Assembly: GCA_035499415.1 (NCBI GenBank)
Contig: DATJYV010000026.1
Span: 1 to 6,177, forward strand
Direction: 5' to 3'
Length of the DNA: 6,177 nt
From: DATJYV01 sp035499415
GTDB taxonomy: Bacteria > Bacteroidota > Ignavibacteria > UBA10030
The position numbers and the translations under genes were made by a program. The notes beneath the pieces were generated by a model. It did no database searches. It was given only the letters and a program-made list of their open reading frames with translations, and was not told the DNA's origin. Of this stretch, positions 1 to 5,236 are shown piece after piece. How positions within the stretch are numbered: position 1 is the first letter of the stretch; the number at the start of each line of letters is the position of its first letter.

Positions 1-274
1 CGTAGAGAGACGGGACGGCCGAAAATACCGGTGTCGAAAGAATCGGCCTGGCCTGCTCATCGGGGTCGAACCAATCAAGTTCGCGGCTGGGAGAGAGCCC
101 CCGGGTGTTTTCGACGAAGGAGCTGCCCTGCCGGAGAGAGAGAGCCGAAACGAGGTAGTTATCCTCGTCGATGATGAACACGCCTCGAATGGATGATGCG
201 GTGAGGAAGATTCCGACAAGAAAAAGAATCGCCGCGAGCAGATACCGGTCGCGGCGAAGCGTTAGGGGGGTCAT
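1..274 (-). CDS. Polytopic membrane protein, N-terminal fragment (possible GT-C glycosyltransferase)
   Basis: The minus strand is open from an ATG at 274 to the left edge, giving 91 codons with no stop; the rest lies outside the window. An in-frame TGA lies four codons upstream of the ATG, so this is the only plausible ATG start, although no Shine-Dalgarno sequence precedes it. The protein begins with a short basic stretch (LRRDR, residues 6-10), then one clear hydrophobic helix at about residues 11-29 (YLLAAILFLVGIFL core), then a loop carrying the acidic cluster IDEDNY at 35-40. A first helix followed by an acidic loop is how many GT-C fold sugar transferases (mannosyltransferase / PMT-like, lipid-linked sugar donors) begin, so that is my best guess. 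It is an inference from architecture only; another multi-spanning membrane protein would look the same over this length. That the frame is coding is fairly secure from the membrane helix, base composition and continuous reading. Confidence 0.72.
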   Translation of the reverse strand, partial: MTPLTLRRDRYLLAAILFLVGIFLTASSIRGVFIIDEDNYLVSALSLRQGSSFVENTRGLSPSRELDWFDPDEQARPILSTPVFSAVPSLY

Positions 275-281
275 CAGGAAG

Positions 282-421
282 AGCGGTCAGCCGTCAGCAA
301 TCAGCGGTCAGACTGGAAAGCGGTAGGTGAATAGCGGCTGGCAAATACCGGACTGTCGGTCAAGCTCTCAATTAAGAGCCGAAATTTACACGGTTGAAAG
401 CTAATCGCTGACAACTGATCG
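282..421. repeat. Scattered GTCAGC-type short repeats in direct and inverted orientation
   Basis: AGCGGTCAG occurs at 282-290 and again at 303-311, 21 nt apart. Between them lies CCGTCAGCAATC. The segment around 401-421 (AATCGCTGACAACTGATCG) reads on the opposite strand as a degenerate copy: GTCAGCGATTAGC there against GTCAGCAATCAGC at 293-305, 11 of 13 bases alike. The result is an imperfect inverted pair flanking roughly 90 nt of unrelated sequence. These look like degraded intergenic repeats; there is no transposase, and no target duplication is visible. Confidence 0.45.
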
Positions 422-491
422 CCGAACGCTATCTTTCTTTTCCCTCGCATCTCGCCCTTCATTTTTTACTTTTTAATTTTTCCTTCCTCTT

Positions 492-530
492 CCTCAACCT
501 TAACCTCAATCTTAACCTCAACCTCTACCT
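492..530. repeat. 12-bp imperfect tandem repeat, three units
   Basis: Three consecutive 12-mers are visible: CCTCAACCTTAA (492-503), CCTCAATCTTAA (504-515) and CCTCAACCTCTA (516-527), followed by a partial CCT. They differ from each other by one to three bases. They sit 12 nt beyond the stop codon of the membrane protein gene that ends at 542, inside a pyrimidine-rich tract. On the minus strand they read as purine-rich TTAAGGTTGAGG units. Confidence 0.75.
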
Positions 531-541
531 GCTCTTTTTCC

Positions 542-1102
542 TCACCTTGGCCAGAGCCATCCAAACGTTCCGGCGGTGAACAATCCATAGATTAGTCCGT
601 CCATCGACCAGATGGCCGTCACCTTCCATGAACGTCCGTACCATATCGACATCTGCCACAATGCCGCGGAATAACCCAGGAATGCGACAGTTCCTACGAG
701 CCGGAAGACGGACAGGTACGCGGTGCCTATCGGAAGTGTACGGGAAGCAAGGTACGCGCAGAAGATTCCAACAATAACCAGGTAGACGAACCACTGAATG
801 AGATTATTCGTCATCGATCGCATTCCGTTTGGCCAGACCGTCATGACCAGAACGGGACCCTTCTCCAGCTTCGTTTTGAATTCGGCAGAGTGCATATCCT
901 CCCTCGTCGCAGGTCGGGGGAGCATGTAGTCGCCGGGCGGAATTGAGAGCGGACGAAGAGCATCCATCACCTTATCCTCGTTCGATAATCTCGGGTAATC
1001 GTTCTTGTGCCAGGGCATGACCATGTGGATGATGGAACTGAGAATGAAGACGATGATGGAAGAGAGCAAAATCGGAAGCCACAAGGACATAATGCCGGTC
1101 AT
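542..1102 (-). CDS. Conserved membrane protein of unknown function, four predicted helices
   Basis: The gene encodes 186 residues when started at the ATG at 1102. That ATG is preferred because a strong GAAAGGAG lies 7 nt upstream; an ATG two codons earlier (1108) would overlap the ribosome binding site too closely. Predicted helices are at about 6-28, 100-120, 128-150 and 165-182. Between helices 1 and 2 is a hydrophilic domain of about 70 residues that starts with MPWHKNDYPRLSNEDKVMDALR (29-50) and contains a Pro-rich stretch PPGDYMLPRP (55-64). I have the impression of having met the HKNDY...NEDKVMDALR segment in other hypothetical proteins, mostly of environmental bacteria, but I know no assigned function. 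There is no signal peptide apart from the first helix, no recognisable catalytic motif and only one Cys. It is the last of three co-directional genes, 55 nt after the phosphatase gene with no terminator between, so co-expression is likely. That the gene is real is well supported; any function would be a guess. Confidence 0.88.
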   Translation of the reverse strand: MTGIMSLWLPILLSSIIVFILSSIIHMVMPWHKNDYPRLSNEDKVMDALRPLSIPPGDYMLPRPATREDMHSAEFKTKLEKGPVLVMTVWPNGMRSMTNNLIQWFVYLVIVGIFCAYLASRTLPIGTAYLSVFRLVGTVAFLGYSAALWQMSIWYGRSWKVTAIWSMDGLIYGLFTAGTFGWLWPR

Positions 1103-1109
1103 ACACATA

Positions 1110-1117
1110 CTCCTTTC
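1110..1117 (-). promoter_or_regulatory. Strong ribosome binding site for the membrane protein gene
   Basis: On the minus strand the sequence GAAAGGAG is followed by a 7-nt spacer and the ATG at 1102. It is the best Shine-Dalgarno match in the window and decides the start codon of the 186-residue protein. Confidence 0.8.
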
Positions 1118-1157
1118 ATAGTGGTGGAATGAAGCAAACGCATGTTCCGCGGTGCGC

Positions 1158-2837
1158 TCATTTGGAAGGTTCCGCTTCCAGGAGTTCGTCGAGGGGCTTG
1201 CCGATGGTGTACTCGGGTGCGTGGATTCCGAGAATCGCGGCAAACGTCGGGGCGATGTCGTTGGGCGCGCAGGAGTCGGCATAGACACCCGCCTTGATTT
1301 TCGGTCCAACAAGAACAAGCGGGACGTGTGTGTCGTATTCGTAGGGGGTTCCGTGGTTGACGCCGGTCGTGAGCGGAGAGAAATACGAATAAGGGGTCAG
1401 GATAATTGCGATGTCTCCGCACCGCCTGCCGTCGAACGTCTGGACGACGCTTGAGAGGATGGGGTCCGTCGTTCCGACGCAGGCTGCCCGTTCAATCTCC
1501 GACCTCGTGAAGGCATGGGCGACATATTTTTGGCCCCGAAGCACCTCCGCAATGGCTTCGATAAACTCCTGTTCGATGAACCCCTTTGCCGCAATCGCCG
1601 TGTGGTCGACATAAATCTGGTCGTTCGACAGCGCCGGGATCAGCCGGTCGTTTCCCTCATCGTAATTGTACCGTTGTCCCATGCGGACTTTCAGCAAATT
1701 CAGCAGGTCGCCGCCGTTGATCCGGCGCGCCCAGGTCTGCGGAATCTTTTCGGGGATCGGGGGTATTCCATGGTCTCCCGTCAATGCGATGTCGACGTTT
1801 GAGAGACCGACTTTCGCATCGAGGAATTTCAAAAAATCCTCGAGTACGCCGTCGAGTCGCACATACATATCTTCGATTTCATGACTGTCCGGTCCAAAAA
1901 TGTGACCGCAGTAATCGGGCGACGAGAAGCTGACCGTGAGAATGTCGGTCACGCCGCGCTGGCCCAGCTGTTCGCCTTCGATTGCGGCTTTGGCGAACTC
2001 CGCCGTGATTACATTGCCGAATGGAGATGTTGCGAACGCGTCGAATCGTCTGAACCGATTTTTGAAATCCGGCGTCGCGAGGTCGGAGATTCGGTGAGGA
2101 AATGTGCGGCGTGTTTCGCCGGGAATTGAACCCTCTCCCGGCTGGTCGTCGATTCCTGCCCGCACGTAGTCCTTCTCCGGCAGCAATTTCTCCCATGACG
2201 TTCCAAGAGACTGCTCCGGCAAATGCCTGGCGTTGAACGCGGCGACCCACGCCGGCAATGATTTCATGTAGTAGGTGCTCGTGATCCAGTTCCCCGACCC
2301 GGCGTCGAACCAATAAGCCCCGGTGGGATGCTTGCCGGCCGGGAGGATGGCGCCCCGGTCTTTGATCGCGATTCCAACCGCTCTCGAACTCGGGGAAACT
2401 TTCAAGAGCTCGTCGCAGAGAGACGTACCGTTGAAATTCCTTGGCGACATTTTTCCGTTGACTTCGGAGGTGTCGACGCCAACGCCGGACACCGATCCGT
2501 CTTCGACACAGTAGACTGAACGGCCGAGCGGCACGCTGTACCATGCGTTCGATACGATCCCGCTGACGCGAAGCGGTATTCCGGAAAAGAGCGTCGAGTG
2601 GCCCGGCCCCGTGTTTGTCATCGAGTGGAGGAAGTTGCAATTCTTCATCACGGCTCCGTGGGAGCTCAGCCGTTTGAAGCCGCCGTCGGAGTAGAGGTCA
2701 TCGAAACGATCCAGATAGTCCGCCCGCATTTGGTCGACGACGATCAGGACTACCAGCTTGGGTTTCGACTGCTGTCCGAAAAGCAGAACGAACGGAGTCG
2801 TAAGAACCAGGAGATATATCAACAATCCCTTGCGCAC
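1158..2837 (-). CDS. PafA-like exported alkaline phosphatase / phosphodiesterase
   Basis: This is an alkaline phosphatase superfamily hydrolase that would cleave phosphate esters outside the cytoplasm using two zinc ions. I start it at GTG 2837 (559 aa), with AGAAAGG 9 nt upstream; a TTG at 2846 would add three residues but abuts that site. A signal peptide (MRKGLLIYLLVLTTPFVLLFG, cleavage before QQ) covers about 1-21. Every active-site element known from Elizabethkingia PafA is visible: metal ligand D35 (VVDQM), nucleophile T76 (TNTGPGHST), N97 (SNAWY), the K159/R161 pair (KDRGAILPAG), D308/H312 (SSPDYCGH), D355/H356 (TGDHG) and H495 (VNHGTPYEYD). The K-x-R pair marks the phosphate monoesterase PafA type rather than typical NPP diesterases. 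Counted from TTG 2846, the N-terminal five residues fall at 38, 79, 100, 162 and 164, the PafA numbers as I remember them. It lies 78 nt after the transketolase gene and 55 nt before the membrane protein gene. The physiological substrate is unknown; phosphate scavenging is likely. Confidence 0.93.
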   Translation of the reverse strand: MRKGLLIYLLVLTTPFVLLFGQQSKPKLVVLIVVDQMRADYLDRFDDLYSDGGFKRLSSHGAVMKNCNFLHSMTNTGPGHSTLFSGIPLRVSGIVSNAWYSVPLGRSVYCVEDGSVSGVGVDTSEVNGKMSPRNFNGTSLCDELLKVSPSSRAVGIAIKDRGAILPAGKHPTGAYWFDAGSGNWITSTYYMKSLPAWVAAFNARHLPEQSLGTSWEKLLPEKDYVRAGIDDQPGEGSIPGETRRTFPHRISDLATPDFKNRFRRFDAFATSPFGNVITAEFAKAAIEGEQLGQRGVTDILTVSFSSPDYCGHIFGPDSHEIEDMYVRLDGVLEDFLKFLDAKVGLSNVDIALTGDHGIPPIPEKIPQTWARRINGGDLLNLLKVRMGQRYNYDEGNDRLIPALSNDQIYVDHTAIAAKGFIEQEFIEAIAEVLRGQKYVAHAFTRSEIERAACVGTTDPILSSVVQTFDGRRCGDIAIILTPYSYFSPLTTGVNHGTPYEYDTHVPLVLVGPKIKAGVYADSCAPNDIAPTFAAILGIHAPEYTIGKPLDELLEAEPSK

Positions 2838-2846
2838 GTTATCCAA

Positions 2847-2853
2847 CCTTTCT
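2847..2853 (-). promoter_or_regulatory. Ribosome binding site for the phosphatase gene
   Basis: AGAAAGG on the minus strand lies 9 nt before GTG 2837 and directly against TTG 2846. The spacing favours GTG as the start. It immediately follows the 3' arm of the hairpin at 2854-2884, so folding of that hairpin could affect access to it. Confidence 0.5.
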
Positions 2854-2884
2854 GGCCCCGTTTCGGTGTGACCGAAGCCGGGCC
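2854..2884 (-). promoter_or_regulatory. Imperfect 14-bp hairpin between transketolase and phosphatase genes
   Basis: The arms GGCCCCGTTTCGGT (2854-2867) and ACCGAAGCCGGGCC (2871-2884) pair at 12 of 14 positions around a 3-nt loop. In the minus-strand transcript no U run follows, since the next bases are the AGAAAGG ribosome binding site. It is therefore unlikely to be a simple intrinsic terminator. It could be an mRNA-processing or stability element, or could set the ratio of the two products. The role is inferred; the structure is visible. Confidence 0.6.
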
Positions 2885-2915
2885 GGTTTGTTTCCTCCCT
2901 GTTCTGAGTTCACTT

Positions 2916-4910
2916 TTAGTCCAGCAATTCTCTTGCGCGTTGTGCGACATTCTCTGCCGTAAATCCGTACTCCCGCATGACCACATCCCCGGGAGCCGAC
3001 GCGCCATATCGCTCAATTCCCAAAACGTCCCCCTCGGTTCCAACATATTTGTGCCAGCCCAGCGGCGACCCCGCCTCGACGGCGAGCCGTTTCCGGACCG
3101 ATGCCGGCAAGATACTCCCGCGATATTCCTTCGGCTGTCGCTCAAACAACTCCCACGACGGCATGCTCACGATCCGCACGGCAATCCTCTCTTTTGATAA
3201 CAGCTCATAGGCGCCGATGATGTGCTGAACTTCGGAGCCCGTTGAGATAAGGATGATAGCGGGTTTCGCCGAATTTTCTGCAAGGACGTACGCGCCGCGA
3301 ATCAAACCCTCGGCCGAAGCGTACCTGGTCCTGTCGATGAGCGGGAGTTTTTGGCGGGTCAACGCAAGGGCAACAGGTCCTCCCTCGTGCTCGATCGCGA
3401 CGCGCCATGCGTACGAGGTTTCGTTCGCATCGGCGGGGCGGATGAGGGTGATATTCGGGATCGAACGAAGGGATGCGAGCTGTTCGATGGGTTGATGCGT
3501 CGGCCCGTCCTCGCCCAGACCGATGCTGTCATGCGTGAAAACAAAGATGGGCCGGATGTGCTGAATCGCCGCAAGCCGGATCGGCGGCCGCATGTATTCC
3601 GAGAAAATCAAAAATGTTCCGCCGTATGGGATGATGCCCGGCGTCTCAGCCATGCCGTTGAGGATTGACCCCATGCTGTGCTCCCTGACTCCGAATCGCA
3701 GATAGCGACCGCCGTAGTTTCCGGCTTGAAAATCTCCTGTCCCTTTTACCAGCGTATCGTTCGACGGGGTCAGGTCTGCCGAACCGCCGATGAGTGTCGG
3801 GAGCTGGGGCGCAATCGCCGCGAGAACTTTTCCGGATGCCGCGCGCGTTGCCATCGCTTCCGTGAATGTCGGCAGGGCCTTCTTCCATCCCTCTCCATAA
3901 TCTCTCCTCCGCTCGCGCTCGAGTTGGTCTGCCAATTCCTTGTGAGCTCTCCGATAACCCTCAAACAGGCCGCTCCATTCTTTTTCTTTCTCTTCGCCGA
4001 CTTTCTGTGCTTCACGAAATCGACGCAGCACATCGTCGGGAATGAAGAAAAATTTCTCCGGATCCCATCCGAGGGCCTTCTTTGCCAACTTTACCTCTTC
4101 TTCTCCCAACGGTGAGCCGTGTGCATCCGCCGTATCCTGCTTGTGAGGGCTTCCGAAGCCGATGTGCGTCCGGACCTTGATCAGCGACGGCCTGCCCGTT
4201 TCTTCCTTTGCGATTTGAATCGCCCGGTCGATGGCATCGAGATCATTTCCATCCTCCACCGTCTGAACGTGCCAGCCGTACGCTTCGAATCGTTTTCCGC
4301 GGTCTTCTGTGAACGAAAGGTCGGTGCTGCCGTCGATGGTGATGCGATTATCGTCGTAGAGATAGACAAGGTTCCCGAGCTTGAGATGCCCCGCAAGAGA
4401 AGCCGCTTCGGATGCAACCCCTTCCATCAGGTCGCCGTCGGTCACGATCGCATAAATTCGGTAATCGACAACGGGGAACCCCTCTTTATTATAGAGGGAT
4501 GCGAGGAACTTCTGGCCGATCGCCATTCCCACGCCGTTCGCAAATCCCTGGCCCAGCGGGCCCGTCGTTGTTTCAACGCCTTCGGTGAGATGAGACTCGG
4601 GATGACCGGGCGTTTTGCTTCCCCACTGCCGGAATTGTTTTATGTCGTCCAGCGAGAGGTTGTACCCCGTAAGATGGAGCAAGCTGTAGAGGAGCATGCA
4701 GCCGTGACCGCCGGAAAGAACGAAGCGGTCGCGATTGGGCCAGCGGGGGTTCGAGGGATTATGACGCAGGTGCCGCGTCCAGAGCACATACGCCATCGGA
4801 GCCGCGCCCATCGGCATTCCCGGATGGCCGGCATTCGCCTTCTGGACGGCGTCCATCGAAAGTGTCCGAATGGTATTGATGCAGAGCAGGTCGAGCGGAG
4901 ACTGGGGCAT
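2916..4910 (-). CDS. tkt: Transketolase
   Basis: Transketolase is a cytosolic thiamine diphosphate enzyme that moves two-carbon units between ketose and aldose phosphates in the pentose phosphate pathway. I start it at ATG 4910 (664 aa), which gives the usual N-terminus LLCINTIRTLSMDAVQKANAGHPG. The frame is open 21 codons further but that part matches nothing. Seen in order: H29 in AGHPGMPMG, H69 in SGGHG, H103 in PGHPESH, GPLGQGFANGVGMA (117-130), the cofactor-binding motif TDGDLMEG (157-164) ending in YDDNRITIDG (185-194), H264 in ADAHGSP, then the pyrimidine domain with IGGSADLTPSN (374-384), catalytic E410 in FGVREHSMGSILNGMA, and DSIGLGEDGPTHQPIEQL (461-478) with H472. Length and key residues fit a full-length, active enzyme. 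The ribosome binding site is poor (GAGGA touches the ATG). It is the first gene of a probable three-gene operon and is divergent from the peptidase gene. Confidence 0.97.
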   Translation of the reverse strand: MPQSPLDLLCINTIRTLSMDAVQKANAGHPGMPMGAAPMAYVLWTRHLRHNPSNPRWPNRDRFVLSGGHGCMLLYSLLHLTGYNLSLDDIKQFRQWGSKTPGHPESHLTEGVETTTGPLGQGFANGVGMAIGQKFLASLYNKEGFPVVDYRIYAIVTDGDLMEGVASEAASLAGHLKLGNLVYLYDDNRITIDGSTDLSFTEDRGKRFEAYGWHVQTVEDGNDLDAIDRAIQIAKEETGRPSLIKVRTHIGFGSPHKQDTADAHGSPLGEEEVKLAKKALGWDPEKFFFIPDDVLRRFREAQKVGEEKEKEWSGLFEGYRRAHKELADQLERERRRDYGEGWKKALPTFTEAMATRAASGKVLAAIAPQLPTLIGGSADLTPSNDTLVKGTGDFQAGNYGGRYLRFGVREHSMGSILNGMAETPGIIPYGGTFLIFSEYMRPPIRLAAIQHIRPIFVFTHDSIGLGEDGPTHQPIEQLASLRSIPNITLIRPADANETSYAWRVAIEHEGGPVALALTRQKLPLIDRTRYASAEGLIRGAYVLAENSAKPAIILISTGSEVQHIIGAYELLSKERIAVRIVSMPSWELFERQPKEYRGSILPASVRKRLAVEAGSPLGWHKYVGTEGDVLGIERYGASAPGDVVMREYGFTAENVAQRARELLD

Positions 4911-4944
4911 TCCTCGGATCCGAATGAATAAATTGACGTCGAGA

Positions 4945-4973
4945 AAGATACAGAAGCGAACGCAAAATTCCAA
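4945..4973 (-). promoter_or_regulatory. Candidate promoter of the transketolase operon
   Basis: On the minus strand, TTGGAA (4973-4968) is separated by exactly 17 nt from TATCTT (4950-4945). Each hexamer matches four of six bases of the sigma-70 type consensus. The -10 also reads TATCTTTC, one base from the TAnnTTTG element known for Bacteroidota, with TTG 20 nt upstream. Transcription would start about 25-30 nt before the ATG at 4910. This is a pattern match only. Confidence 0.4.
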
Positions 4974-5012
4974 CGAATGAGTTTGGAGGGTAGTGTTCTA
5001 TTCCCAAGCAAC

Positions 5013-5129
5013 CGTCACCCCGAACTTTGGGCCGAAGGCCCATCAGCCTCTGGCTGAGGTTCGGGGTCTGTGAACGTCAGATGCTGAAACCCCGTGACGA
5101 AGCACGGGGCAAGCGAGTTCAGCATGACG
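5013..5129. repeat. Composite intergenic inverted repeat, two nested palindromic units
   Basis: The element is bounded by CGTCA (5013-5017) and its complement TGACG (5125-5129). The left unit has an outer stem ACCCCGAAC (5017-5025) / GTTCGGGGT (5059-5067) enclosing two small hairpins: GGGCC/GGCCC (5029-5033, 5037-5041) and TCAGCC/GGCTGA (5043-5048, 5052-5057). The right unit has an outer arm pair CGTCAGATGCTGAA (5075-5088) / TTCAGCATGACG (5118-5129), imperfect by a two-base insertion, around a perfect stem CCCCGTG (5090-5096) / CACGGGG (5103-5109) with a 6-nt loop. On the minus strand the right unit begins CGTCATGCTGAACTCG, a form I recognise from dispersed intergenic repeats in FCB-group and other genomes. 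It carries no coding capacity and may be a MITE-like or REP-like remnant. Confidence 0.75.
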
Positions 5130-5236
5130 CTTCCTTAATACGTTGGAGCCCGCTGAATTGAGGACACTACTCGAATTGTTGCTAATGCGTCGAATCTTCT
5201 GTACGTTCGCACCATCACAATGAGCGAAGAACTCCG

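Larger units (their letters stand above)
275..541. other. Non-coding region with simple repeats and a pyrimidine-rich tract
   Basis: This 267-nt gap separates two minus-strand genes. Its left half (282-421) has short GTCAGC / TCAGCGGTCAG motifs in both orientations. Its right half (about 430-541) is strongly pyrimidine-rich on the plus strand and ends in a 12-bp tandem repeat. I see no convincing terminator for the gene ending at 542. The small GCTCT (364-368) / AGAGC (375-379) hairpin lacks a following T run on the minus strand. The promoter of the left-hand gene should lie here, but I cannot pick one out. Confidence 0.6.
4911..5236. other. Divergent intergenic region
   Basis: This 326-nt region separates the start codons of the transketolase (minus) and peptidase (plus) genes and must hold both promoters. 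It contains a promoter-like sequence for transketolase at 4945-4973 and a composite palindromic repeat at 5013-5129. The last 107 nt before the peptidase has no clear promoter and no Shine-Dalgarno sequence. It does contain a six-codon reading frame (MSEELR) at 5220-5240 whose TGA overlaps the peptidase ATG. Confidence 0.7.

Noticed and set aside
364..379. Small hairpin GCTCT / AGAGC as terminator of the three-gene operon
   Set aside because: It has only a 5-bp stem, no T run on the transcribed side, and lies more than 160 nt beyond the stop codon.
525..794. 89-codon minus-strand frame over the end of the membrane protein gene
   Set aside because: It is a shifted reading of the four-helix protein and lacks membrane helices or a ribosome binding site.
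1103..1318. 72-residue N-terminal extension of the membrane protein up to an ATG at 1318
   Set aside because: It would overlap the 3' end of the phosphatase gene by more than 150 nt, has Ser/Pro/Thr/Arg-rich shadow composition, and ignores the strong ribosome binding site before ATG 1102.
1879..2640. 253-codon minus-strand frame inside the phosphatase gene
   Set aside because: It is an out-of-frame reading of the PafA-like gene, whose frame carries all active-site residues.
4119..4931. 270-codon open frame on the plus strand, antisense to transketolase
   Set aside because: It lies wholly opposite a transketolase with complete catalytic motifs. Its translation is rich in Arg, Ala and His with no recognisable domain, as expected for a complementary-strand shadow.
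5176..5209. Possible peptidase promoter with TTGTTG and TACGTTCG
   Set aside because: The 20-nt spacing does not suit sigma-70, the -10 is poor, and the match to the Bacteroidota TAnnTTTG element is only partial. It is not strong enough to list.
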